Positions 17,531 through 24,982 of a stretch of DNA of 42,445 bases are shown here, piece by piece; position 1 is the first letter of the stretch; each line of letters opens with the position of its first letter. The stretch covers positions 1-42,445 of the forward strand of contig NZ_KV788413.1 in NCBI RefSeq assembly GCF_001807265.1, written 5' to 3'. This DNA is from Corynebacterium sp. HMSC05H05. GTDB taxonomy: Bacteria; Actinomycetota; Actinomycetes; Mycobacteriales; Mycobacteriaceae. The position numbers were made by a program, and so were the translations under genes. The notes under the pieces are model-generated. The model saw only the letters and a program-made list of their open reading frames with translations, had not been told where the DNA came from and did no database searches.

Positions 17531-17595
17531 ATCCAGCTACTAAGACCCAGCTATTCGCTTCTCAGAGCCGATTAGCTGGACCCTGATAGCTGGAT
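17531..17595. repeat. Nested inverted repeat, four copies of CCAGCTA
   Basis: ATCCAGCTA (17531-17539) and CCAGCTA (17547-17553) on the left are mirrored by TAGCTGG (17573-17579) and TAGCTGGAT (17587-17595) on the right. The outer arms are 9-bp and the inner arms 7-bp perfect matches, spaced 7 bases apart on both sides. It lies between the convergent DUF3515 and ddl genes, so a bidirectional terminator is the simplest reading. The doubled half-sites also resemble a two-dimer binding site. Confidence 0.55.
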
Positions 17596-17678
17596 TTGGC
17601 TCCTAGGCGGCGGTTTGGGCCATGTCCGGGGGGCGGGCTGGGCTGCGCGGGACGGGCGATGGGGCGCGCCGAGTGCAC

Positions 17679-18719
17679 CTACCGCAGTGCGGTGCGCACC
17701 AAGGTGCCCAGCAGCTCCGGGTAATCCACGCCCGTGGCGGCCCACACCTGCGGGTACATGGAGATGGCGGTGAAGCCGGGCATGGTGTTGACCTCGTTGA
17801 GCACAGGGCCGTTGTCGGTGACGAAGAAATCCACGCGCGCCAGCGACTTGCAGTCCAGTGCCCGAAAGCAGGTCACCGCCAACTCCTGCAGCTGGGCGAT
17901 CAGTTCGTCCGAGTACGGCGCCGGGATCGTCGCGGTGACGCCCTCTTCGAGGTACTTGGTCTCAAAGCCGTAGAAGCCCTCCGCGGAGTCCTCGGTGCCG
18001 TTGAGCTTGGCGGGCACGGACGCGGCGATGGTGCCGTCGGGGCGCTCCAGCACACCGACTTCCACCTCGTCGCCGACCAGCTCGGCCTCGACGATGACTT
18101 TGCCGTCGGACTCCAAGGCCAGCGACACCGCCGCCGGCAGCGCCTCCCAGCTGGTCACCTTGGACACGCCGATGGAGGACCCGCCGTTCGCGGGCTTCAC
18201 AAACACCGGCAGCCCCAGATGCGAACGCTCTGCCTCGGTGAGCTCGCGCGCGCCGTCCAGGATCACCTCGCGCGTGACCGGGATGCCAACCGCGGAGACG
18301 AGCTTTTTGGTGTACTCCTTGTCCATCCCGCACGCGGAGGCGAGCACGCCCGGGCCGACGTACGGCACACCTGCCAGCTCCAGCAAGCCTTGGACTGTGC
18401 CGTCCTCGCCGTACTTGCCGTGGAGCACCGGGAAGACGGCGTCGATGGTGGTGATGGGCTCGCCGGAGGTGACGTCGTAAAGCAATCCCTTGCGCTGCGG
18501 GTTCAAGGAGAGCGCCACTTCGCGCCCAGGCTTGACGACGGGAAGCTCCGCCCCTTCCGCCGGATTCGTCACACCCTCAACCCAGACACCTTCCTGCGTG
18601 ATGCCGATGGGAAACACCTCGTAGTCTGCGGGCATGTGGGACATGACCGAGTCGGCGGAGATGCAGGAAATCGAGTGCTCGGTGGACATGCCACCGTACA
18701 AAACAGCTATGCGGATCAC
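17679..18719 (-). CDS. ddl: D-alanine--D-alanine ligase
   Basis: A 346-aa ATP-grasp ligase supplying D-Ala-D-Ala for peptidoglycan precursors. It has N-terminal VLYGGMSTEHSISCISA, the ATP-binding loop FVKPANGGSSIGVSKV, and the metal and substrate residues in LARVDFF and NEVNTMPGFT. HGKYGEDGTVQGLLEL is diagnostic for Ddl. The start is GTG 18719. It lies 21 bases after gpsA on the same strand, as in mycobacteria, so the two are likely co-transcribed. Confidence 0.97.
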   Translation of the reverse strand: MIRIAVLYGGMSTEHSISCISADSVMSHMPADYEVFPIGITQEGVWVEGVTNPAEGAELPVVKPGREVALSLNPQRKGLLYDVTSGEPITTIDAVFPVLHGKYGEDGTVQGLLELAGVPYVGPGVLASACGMDKEYTKKLVSAVGIPVTREVILDGARELTEAERSHLGLPVFVKPANGGSSIGVSKVTSWEALPAAVSLALESDGKVIVEAELVGDEVEVGVLERPDGTIAASVPAKLNGTEDSAEGFYGFETKYLEEGVTATIPAPYSDELIAQLQELAVTCFRALDCKSLARVDFFVTDNGPVLNEVNTMPGFTAISMYPQVWAATGVDYPELLGTLVRTALR

Positions 18720-18740
18720 GGGGAGCTAGCCTACCGGGAG

Positions 18741-19739
18741 CTACTCCGCTTTCTTGCTGCGACCCATCAGCGCGGCGATCACGTCGGCGACTTTCATGCC
18801 TTCGTGGCACACCGAGTACACGCCCTGGGTGATCGGCATCTCCACGGAGTGCTCTTCGGCGAGCTGGAAGATGCTGCGCGAGGACACCACGCCCTCCGCG
18901 ACCTGGCCCTTGGTGGCGGCGCGGGCTTCGTCCATGCTCGCGCCCTCGCCCAGTGCCGCGCCGAACGTGCGGTTGCGCGACAACGGCGAGGCGCAGGTGG
19001 CCACCAGGTCGCCCATGCCGGCAAGGCCGGCGAAGGTGCGGGCGTCCGCCCCGAGCGCTGCGCCCAGGCGGGTGATTTCCGCCAGGCCGCGGGTGATCAG
19101 CGTGGCCTGGGTGTTGTCGCCCAGGCCTTGGCCGGCCGCCATGCCGCAGGCGAGCGCGATGACGTTCTTGGTGGCGCCGCCGATCTCGCAGCCCACCACG
19201 TCGGTGTTGGTGTACGGACGCAGGTAGTTAGTGGCGCACGCCGCCTGGACCAGCTTGGCGCGGTTCTCGTCGGCGCAGGCGATCACGGTCGCGGCCGGCT
19301 GTTCTTCGGCGACCTCGCGCGAGAGGTTCGGCCCGGACAGCACCGCGACGCGCTCGTTTTCTACCCCGGTGACTTCCGCGATGATTTCGCTCATGCGCAT
19401 GTGCGTGCCGGATTCGACGCCTTTGGAGATGGAGACCAAGGTGGCGCCGCCAGGCAAATGTGGCGCCCAGCGGGTGAGGTTGTCGCGCATGGTCTGGCTG
19501 GGCACGCCGAACACGGCGATCGCCGCGCTTTCCAGTGCCTCGGCGGCGTTGGAGGTGGCCTGGATGGCCGCGGGCAGCTCGATGCCGGGCAGGTACTCGG
19601 GGTTTTCCCGGGTGTCCTGGATTGTGCGGGTAAGCTCCTCGCGCCGCGCCCACAAGCTCACGGGGTTGCCCGCGTCCGCGAACACCTTGGCAAGGGTGGT
19701 CCCCCAGGAACCGGCACCCAGTACTGCCACGTTGACCAT
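18741..19739 (-). CDS. gpsA: Glycerol-3-phosphate dehydrogenase [NAD(P)+]
   Basis: A 332-aa dehydrogenase reducing dihydroxyacetone phosphate to sn-glycerol-3-phosphate for phospholipid synthesis. The Rossmann motif [11 protein letters not shown] starts at residue 8. [18 protein letters not shown], the catalytic-lysine segment [13 protein letters not shown] and [10 protein letters not shown] follow in order. The open frame runs a further 100 codons upstream, but the true start is ATG 19739: GGGAGGA lies 7-8 bases before it and the Rossmann fold begins at once. Confidence 0.96.
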   Translation of the reverse strand: MVNVAVLGAGSWGTTLAKVFADAGNPVSLWARREELTRTIQDTRENPEYLPGIELPAAIQATSNAAEALESAAIAVFGVPSQTMRDNLTRWAPHLPGGATLVSISKGVESGTHMRMSEIIAEVTGVENERVAVLSGPNLSREVAEEQPAATVIACADENRAKLVQAACATNYLRPYTNTDVVGCEIGGATKNVIALACGMAAGQGLGDNTQATLITRGLAEITRLGAALGADARTFAGLAGMGDLVATCASPLSRNRTFGAALGEGASMDEARAATKGQVAEGVVSSRSIFQLAEEHSVEMPITQGVYSVCHEGMKVADVIAALMGRSKKAE

Positions 19740-19841
19740 CAGTGCGTCCTCCCAGCGTTTTTCAACCGCTACAACGTACCACCCCGCCCGGACCCTGACC
19801 GGACCTAGCGCGCCCGCCGAGTCTGCGACACAATGGAACGT

Positions 19842-20852
19842 ATGCCAAATGACGACCGCCAACTGCACGAGCAGGACAAGGACACGCGCGGCGAGATGTT
19901 CCTCACCGGGCGCCTGCAGGAAATCCCCAACCATCCGCAAAGCGAGTTCAAGCGCACCACGCTTGCCGCCGGCGCGGTGCTGTGGCGCGGCGACCTGAAA
20001 AACCCTGACTCGCTGGAGGTGGCGTGCATCCACCGCCCGCACTACGACGACTGGTCTTTGGCCAAGGGCAAGCTGGACCCGGACGAGTCCCTGGTGCAGA
20101 CCGCGGTGCGCGAGATCAAGGAAGAAACCGGCTTCGACGTGCGCCTGGGCAAGCTTCTGGGCAAGACCGTCTACCCGGTGAAGAAGACCACAAAGGTGGT
20201 CTACTACTGGACAGGCGAGGTCATCGGCGGCGAGTTCGAACCTAACGACGAGGTGGACGAGATCCGCTGGCTGCCTATCGACGATGCCTGCGAGCTGATG
20301 ACCTACGACTTAGACCGCCAGGTGCTGCGCAAGGCGCAGAAGCGCTTCGGCACCCCGGCGGACGCGCGCGTGCTGTATGTGCGCCACGCCCGCGCGCACG
20401 ACCGCGAGAAGTGGTCGGGCGACGACAACTACCGCCCGCTGGACAAGAAGGGCCGCCGCCAGTCCGAGATGCTGGTCCCGCTGCTCAGCGCGTTTGCACC
20501 TGAGCGGATCTACTCCGCCGCGCCCGAGCGCTGCCAGACCACCGTCGCCCCGCTTGCGGACGAGCTGGGCATCGACGTCGCCGTAGACGAGCGCTTCGGC
20601 GACGAGGCGTGGCTGTCCGACATGGTCGGCGCGCAGCGCGCGTTCACGGAGGTGATCGAGCAGGGCGGCACCTCCGTGGTCTGCGCCCAGGGCGATGTCA
20701 TCCCCGGCATGATCGCCTGGCTGTCTGCGCAGGGCACCCTTCCCATCGACAAGGAGATCCGCGCGAAGAAGGGCTCCGTGTGGGTGTTGAGCTTCCACGG
20801 CGGCCAGCTCACCGGAGCCGACTACGTCCCGTCCGCACTGCCCGTGCTGTAG
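19842..20852 (+). CDS. mutT1: NUDIX hydrolase fused to a histidine phosphatase (MutT1-like)
   Basis: A 336-aa two-domain protein. The N-terminal NUDIX domain carries the box [20 protein letters not shown] (about residues 79-98, Gx5Ex7REx2EE). The C-terminal histidine phosphatase has the RHx motif as [12 protein letters not shown] and conserved arginines in APERCQTT. This architecture matches mycobacterial MutT1, which hydrolyses 8-oxo-dGTP and diadenosine polyphosphates to protect the nucleotide pool. CACAAT seven bases before ATG 19842 favours this start over ATG 19833, which overlaps that hexamer. It is divergent from gpsA. Confidence 0.92.
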   Translation: MPNDDRQLHEQDKDTRGEMFLTGRLQEIPNHPQSEFKRTTLAAGAVLWRGDLKNPDSLEVACIHRPHYDDWSLAKGKLDPDESLVQTAVREIKEETGFDVRLGKLLGKTVYPVKKTTKVVYYWTGEVIGGEFEPNDEVDEIRWLPIDDACELMTYDLDRQVLRKAQKRFGTPADARVLYVRHARAHDREKWSGDDNYRPLDKKGRRQSEMLVPLLSAFAPERIYSAAPERCQTTVAPLADELGIDVAVDERFGDEAWLSDMVGAQRAFTEVIEQGGTSVVCAQGDVIPGMIAWLSAQGTLPIDKEIRAKKGSVWVLSFHGGQLTGADYVPSALPVL

Positions 20853-20879
20853 CTGAAAAGAAAGGAACGGATTTTTCAC

Positions 20880-21344
20880 ATGACTCCCCCCACCCCCACC
20901 GCATTCCCGCCGGTGACGCAGGAACGCATCGCCTCCACCCTGGAAGGCATGGATCTGAAGTACTTCCGCGAAGACGGCGGCGAGGTCCGCACCGCGTTTC
21001 CCGGCCTGGTGGTCTTCTTCGAGGTCGAACGCGAGGGCTTTAAGGCCACGTCCAGGTGGATGGCGGTTGTGGATGCACCGGAGGACGTCGAGAAGCTTCG
21101 CGAGTTCGCGAATGTGACAAACCGCACCCTGCCGCTGGTGCGCGTGCACCCGGTGAAGCGCGAAGATGGCACCGCCATCGCGATCATGGAGGCGCCGTTC
21201 TTCTCCGGCGACGGCTTCGCGGACACCCAGCTGCGCGAGATGTGCGAGTACTTCTTCTCCGCCATCCACCACGTGGCCGGCGAACTGCGCGCGACCTTCC
21301 CGGGCCGCGAAGAATCCTTCAACGACGGCGCTAAGGAGGCGTAA
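20880..21344 (+). CDS. YbjN-domain protein, copy 1
   Basis: A 154-aa soluble protein with the YbjN/type III secretion chaperone-like fold: FPGLVVFFEVEREGFKATSRW, then a helix (EDVEKLREFANVTNRTLPLVRVH), strands, and a final helix pair. AAAGGAA lies upstream of ATG 20880. It is followed after 5 bases by a second YbjN-like gene. Adjacent YbjN gene pairs near mutT1 recur in corynebacteria. The biochemical role is unknown. Confidence 0.82.
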   Translation: MTPPTPTAFPPVTQERIASTLEGMDLKYFREDGGEVRTAFPGLVVFFEVEREGFKATSRWMAVVDAPEDVEKLREFANVTNRTLPLVRVHPVKREDGTAIAIMEAPFFSGDGFADTQLREMCEYFFSAIHHVAGELRATFPGREESFNDGAKEA

Positions 21345-21349
21345 CACCA

Positions 21350-21811
21350 ATGAGCAACGACACTTTGAAGCCCCTGTCCATCCAGCGCGTCAAGGACGTC
21401 TTTGCCAAGCAGGGCTGGCAGTACGACGAGGCGAGCGAGTTTGCCATCCGCACCGGCTTCGCCCGCATCGGCCTGGAAATCGCGCACATCGCGCCGAACA
21501 TCAACGTGATCTCCTCGGTCGCGGTGGATTCCATCGGCGCGGACCGCTACGAGGACATCCGCAACTGGGCCGAGCAGTACAACTACACCAAGGCCTACCC
21601 CACCGTCACCGCGCTCAAGGACGAGGAGCGCGGCATCACCGCCCTGGGCGTGGCCTACAGCCTCCCCGGCCACTGGGAGTACACGGACAACCAGTTCGAG
21701 TCCCACATCCTCACCGGCATCCAGGGCGTGGTGGCCGCCTCGCGCGACTTCCTCACCGAGTTCGCGCCGGAGGTCACCCAGCGCCTCGACGAGGAAGCGG
21801 CGCAGGACTAG
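21350..21811 (+). CDS. YbjN-domain protein, copy 2
   Basis: A 153-aa soluble protein of the same fold as its neighbour but divergent: SIQRVKDVFAKQGWQYDEAS, then a strand set (AIRTGFARIGLEIAHIAPNINVISSVAVDS) split by turns, and helix RYEDIRNWAEQYNYTKAYPTV. AAGGAGG lies in the end of copy 1, ten bases before ATG 21350, so the two are coupled. Its terminator falls inside the 3' end of the convergent leuD. Confidence 0.82.
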   Translation: MSNDTLKPLSIQRVKDVFAKQGWQYDEASEFAIRTGFARIGLEIAHIAPNINVISSVAVDSIGADRYEDIRNWAEQYNYTKAYPTVTALKDEERGITALGVAYSLPGHWEYTDNQFESHILTGIQGVVAASRDFLTEFAPEVTQRLDEEAAQD

Positions 21812-21814
21812 CGC

Positions 21815-22405
21815 TTAACGCACGGCCGGCTTGAACGCCGGCCGTTTCGCTTCGAAGGCCTCGATGGCGTCTTCGTCGCGCAGCGTCAGCCCGATGTCGT
21901 CGAGGCCTTCCATGAGGCGCCAGCGGGTGTAGTCGTCCACCTCGAAGACGAACGTGTTGTCGCCGACGGTGACCGTGCGGTCTTCCAGCGACACGGTGGC
22001 GGTCTCGCCCGGGTGCTGCTCCAGGTGCTTCCAGATCAGCTCGATGTCGCTTTCCGGCAGGTTCGCGGCCAACAGCCCGGCCTTGCCGGAGTTGCCGCGG
22101 AAGATGTCGGCGAAGCGCGGGCTGAACACGACGCGGAAGCCGTAGTCCATCAGCGCCCACACGGCGTGCTCGCGAGAGGAGCCGGTGCCGAAGTCGGGCC
22201 CGGCGAACAGCACGGAGCCGGACTTGTAGGCGTCCTGGTTGAGCACGAATCCGGGTTCACTTTCGCGCCAGTTGGAAAACAGGCCGTCTTCGAAGCCGGT
22301 GCGGGAGACGCGCTTGAGGTAGCGCGCAGGAATGATCTGGTCGGTGTCCACGTTCGAGCGCGTCAGCGGCACAGCGACACCGGTGTGGGTGGTGAATTTC
22401 TCCAT
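21815..22405 (-). CDS. leuD: 3-isopropylmalate dehydratase small subunit
   Basis: A 196-aa small subunit of isopropylmalate isomerase, joining LeuC to convert 2- to 3-isopropylmalate in leucine synthesis. Family motifs: [16 protein letters not shown], the substrate loop [17 protein letters not shown] and [11 protein letters not shown]. The C-terminal residues ([10 protein letters not shown]) are encoded by the hairpin that terminates the opposing YbjN operon. It begins 12 bases after the leuC stop, in an operon. Confidence 0.97.
   Translation of the reverse strand: MEKFTTHTGVAVPLTRSNVDTDQIIPARYLKRVSRTGFEDGLFSNWRESEPGFVLNQDAYKSGSVLFAGPDFGTGSSREHAVWALMDYGFRVVFSPRFADIFRGNSGKAGLLAANLPESDIELIWKHLEQHPGETATVSLEDRTVTVGDNTFVFEVDDYTRWRLMEGLDDIGLTLRDEDAIEAFEAKRPAFKPAVR
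21822..21848 (+). terminator. Terminator of the YbjN operon inside leuD
   Basis: ACGGCCGGC (21822-21830) and GCCGGCCGT (21837-21845) form a perfect 9-bp stem with loop TTGAAC, followed by TTCG. It lies 10 bases past the YbjN copy 2 stop and within the last codons of leuD. It could also cap the leuCD transcript. Confidence 0.6.
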
Positions 22406-22417
22406 CTGAGTGCTCCT

Positions 22418-23839
22418 TTACAGGTCTGCGGGGCTAGCAAGGTGGCCGGTGACAGCGGTCGCTGCGGCGACCAGCGGGGAGACAAGGTGGGTGCGCCCGC
22501 CGGGGCCCTGGCGGCCTTCGAAGTTGCGGTTGCTTGTCGACGCACTCCGCTCCCCCGGTTGCAGCTGATCCGGGTTCATGCCCAGGCACATCGAACACCC
22601 GGCAGTGCGCCACTCGGCGCCGAAGTCCGTGAAGATCTTATCCAGGCCTTCCTCTTCCGCCTGCTGTTTGACCAGCGTGGAGCTGGGCACCACCAACATG
22701 CGGGTGTGCTCTGCGATGGTGCGGCCCTTGACCACCTCGGCGGCGGCGCGCAGGTCCTCGATGCGGGCGTTGGTGCACGAGCCGAGGAACACGGTGTCGA
22801 TGGCGATGTCGCGCAGCGGCGTGCCCGGGGTCAGGTCCATGTAGTTTAGTGCCTTGGCGGCGGCCTGCTTGGAGGTTTCGTCGGTGAAGTCCTCCGGGTC
22901 CGGCACGTTTTCGCCCAGCGGCAGCCCCTGGCCGGGGTTGGTACCCCAGGTGACAAACGGGGTAAGCGACGCGCCGTCGATCTCCACCACGGAGTCGAAC
23001 GTCGCGCCCTCGTCGGTGGGCAGCGTCTTCCAGTACTCCACTGCCGCGTCCCAGTCGGCGCCCGTTGGCGCGTACTCGCGGCCTTCGACGTAATCGAAGG
23101 TCTTCTGGTCGGGCGCGACCATGCCGGCGCGCGCGCCTGCCTCGATGGACATGTTGCAGATGGTCATGCGCGCTTCCATGGACATTTTCTCGATGGCCTC
23201 GCCGCGGTACTCGATGATGTGGCCCTGGCCGCCGCCGGTGCCGATCTTTGCGATGATCGCCAAGATCAGGTCCTTCGCGGTGACGCCTTCCTGCAGCTCG
23301 CCGGTGACCTCGATGGCCATGGTCTTAAAGGGTTTCAGTGGCAGGGTCTGGGTGGCCATGACGTGCTCCACCTCGGAGGTGCCGATGCCCATGGCAATCG
23401 ATCCGAACGCGCCGTGGGTGGAGGTGTGCGAGTCACCGCAGACGATAGTCATGCCCGGCTGGGTGATGCCCAGCTGCGGGCCGACGGTGTGCACAATGCC
23501 CTGCTTGACATCGCCCATCGGGTGCAGCGTCACGCCGAACTCCTCGCAGTTCTCGCGCAGCGTGGCAACCTGGGTCCGCGAGGTCGGCTCCGCGATCTCG
23601 AGGAGCTGGCCGGAGACGATCCCCTCGGTGGGCACGTTGTGGTCCTCGGTAGCCAGGTGCAGCTCCGGGTGGCGCATGGTGCGCCCGGCCAAGCGCAGCC
23701 CCTCGAACGCCTGCGGCGAGGTGACCTCGTGCAGGAGTTGGAAATCGATGAAGATGAGGTCGGGCTCGCCGTTTTCGCCCTGCTTGACCACGTGGTCGCG
23801 CCACACCTTCTCTGCCAACGTTAACGGTCTATCCGCCAT
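22418..23839 (-). CDS. leuC: 3-isopropylmalate dehydratase large subunit
   Basis: A 473-aa aconitase-family subunit carrying the [4Fe-4S] cluster. Cluster cysteines lie in GSCTNAR and CSMCLGMN; the catalytic region includes EDHNVPTEG and [12 protein letters not shown]. The open frame extends far upstream, but ATG 23839 has AAGGAG 8 bases before it and the protein then starts as LeuC proteins do ([11 protein letters not shown]). The promoter region between it and the divergent IclR gene holds an LtbR-like operator. Confidence 0.97.
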   Translation of the reverse strand: MADRPLTLAEKVWRDHVVKQGENGEPDLIFIDFQLLHEVTSPQAFEGLRLAGRTMRHPELHLATEDHNVPTEGIVSGQLLEIAEPTSRTQVATLRENCEEFGVTLHPMGDVKQGIVHTVGPQLGITQPGMTIVCGDSHTSTHGAFGSIAMGIGTSEVEHVMATQTLPLKPFKTMAIEVTGELQEGVTAKDLILAIIAKIGTGGGQGHIIEYRGEAIEKMSMEARMTICNMSIEAGARAGMVAPDQKTFDYVEGREYAPTGADWDAAVEYWKTLPTDEGATFDSVVEIDGASLTPFVTWGTNPGQGLPLGENVPDPEDFTDETSKQAAAKALNYMDLTPGTPLRDIAIDTVFLGSCTNARIEDLRAAAEVVKGRTIAEHTRMLVVPSSTLVKQQAEEEGLDKIFTDFGAEWRTAGCSMCLGMNPDQLQPGERSASTSNRNFEGRQGPGGRTHLVSPLVAAATAVTGHLASPADL

Positions 23840-23872
23840 AGCAAACTCCTTCGCGTTTCCTCCCCGCCTTCC

Positions 23873-23884
23873 CACATAATGAGA
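23873..23884. promoter_or_regulatory. LtbR-like operator between leuC and the IclR gene
   Basis: CACATAATGAGA matches 11 of 12 positions of the CA(T/C)ATAGTGNGA motif I recall for LtbR of C. glutamicum, the difference being A for G at position 7. It sits between leuC and the regulator gene, directly upstream of the latter's -10 (TAGGAT, 23888-23893). It is well placed to repress leuCD and the regulator itself. Confidence 0.65.
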
Positions 23885-23900
23885 TGGTAGGATTCGAACT

Positions 23901-24590
23901 GTGAGACAGTATAACGAAGGATCAGGCATCAAAGTGCTCGACCGCGCAGTGGCAATCGTGGCCGCGGTGGCCAGCGGCGACAAATCGCTCGCAGAGCTCA
24001 GCGACGCCACCGAGCTGCCCCGGGCCACCGCACACCGCATCGCCACAGCCCTCGAGGTGCACCATGTGCTCGCCCGCAACGAACGCGGCGAATGGTCGCT
24101 CGGGCCCGCGCTGCCCAGCTACACCGGCGGGCCGTCGCCGAAGCTGCTCGCGGCCGCAGCCCCGGTGCTGCGCGACCTCGTCGAGACCACCGGCGAATCC
24201 GCCCAGCTCTACCAGCTCACCGGGACCACGCGCACCTGCATCGCCGCCGAGGAACCTGAAAGCGGCCTGCACAACGTAGTCCCTGTCGGCTCCCACCTGA
24301 CGCTCACCGCCGGCTCCGCCGCCCGCGTCTTCGCCGCCTATTCGCTTATCGACGCCACCGCCTTTCCAGCCGACGAGCTCGCCACCGTCACCGACACGGG
24401 GCTCGCGGAATCCGTCGCCGAGCGCGAGGTCGGGCTCGCCTCGGTATCCGCGCCGGTGTTCGGGCCAGACCGCCGCGTCGCCGCCGTGCTGTCCGTCTCG
24501 GGCCCGGCCGAGCGGCTCGGACCGAGCCCCGCAGCCAAGTGGGGCGCCGCGCTCAAGGACGCCACCGCTCGACTGAGCGCCGAGCTCTAG
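23901..24590 (+). CDS. ltbR: IclR family regulator of leucine biosynthesis (LtbR-like)
   Basis: A 229-aa IclR protein: an N-terminal winged HTH ([19 protein letters not shown], about residues 24-42, then THRIATAL) and a C-terminal ligand-binding domain with [12 protein letters not shown] and [24 protein letters not shown] 23901 lies 7 bases after TAGGAT, so it is leaderless. Divergence from leuCD and the operator-like site in between match the C. glutamicum LtbR arrangement, a repressor of leucine and tryptophan biosynthesis genes. Confidence 0.9.
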   Translation: MRQYNEGSGIKVLDRAVAIVAAVASGDKSLAELSDATELPRATAHRIATALEVHHVLARNERGEWSLGPALPSYTGGPSPKLLAAAAPVLRDLVETTGESAQLYQLTGTTRTCIAAEEPESGLHNVVPVGSHLTLTAGSAARVFAAYSLIDATAFPADELATVTDTGLAESVAEREVGLASVSAPVFGPDRRVAAVLSVSGPAERLGPSPAAKWGAALKDATARLSAEL

Positions 24591-24627
24591 CCGAGCTCCG
24601 GCCTGGTACTGGGGGCGCCAACGGGCC

Positions 24628-24798
24628 TCAGCGAACGTCGATGTCGTCCAAGCGCCCCGCGGGCCACACCACGTTCTTCGCCAGCGGGATCTGCTGCGAC
24701 GCGCTCTCCAGGATGTGCATGAAGTACCCAGCGGTGTTCGGGAGCGCGACGAGGTCTCCCGCCGCCACACTGCCGGGGAAGCGGATCTTCCGTCGCAG
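24628..24798 (-). pseudogene. C-terminal remnant of a type III PLP-dependent decarboxylase
   Basis: The minus-strand frame ending at TGA 24628-24630 reads LRRKIRFPGS, then VAAGDLVALPNTAGYFMHIL, ESASQQIPLAKNVVWP and GRLDDIDVR. The GDLVxxPNTAGYxMHxxES segment is the C-terminal signature of the Orn/DAP/Arg decarboxylase-like family (Y4yA/SbnH-type, fold type III). Only about 56 residues of an expected 400 or more remain. It follows an in-frame TAA that closes the fragment upstream, so it has no start of its own. I interpret it as a deletion scar. The family call is from motif memory. Confidence 0.6.
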
Positions 24799-24900
24799 TT
24801 AGGCCCAGACCCGGGCGTTCCCGCCGCCGAGCTCGGGAAAGGAAACGAGGGGCGTGCCGCCCACGGCGGCGGGCAGGCCCAGGGATAATTCGAAAAGCAT
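24799..24900 (-). pseudogene. N-terminal remnant of a cysteine synthase-like PLP enzyme
   Basis: An ATG-started frame of 33 codons ends in TAA at 24799. It contains AAVGGTPLVSFPEL and GNARVWA, the opening of cysteine-synthase/SbnA-type enzymes (VGxTPLVxL, N-x-x-WAKLE). The sequence stops exactly where the invariant AKLExxNPxGSxKDR would begin. The next codons, in the same frame, belong to a different PLP enzyme's C-terminus. A deletion joining two neighbouring genes is the simplest explanation. Such a gene pair occurs in siderophore or diamino-acid loci (for example SbnA and SbnH). Confidence 0.55.
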
Positions 24901-24982
24901 GAACGCCAGCTTTTGCGTTTCGGGCCGGCGGGCCGCCGCGGGGCGTTTCCCTTAACGCTCTGTTGGAGGGTACGCTCGCCAC

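Noticed and set aside
17622..19808. A 728-codon plus-strand frame opposite ddl and gpsA
   Set aside because: Both genes on the minus strand show full catalytic motifs; the long frame is their mirror in GC-rich DNA.
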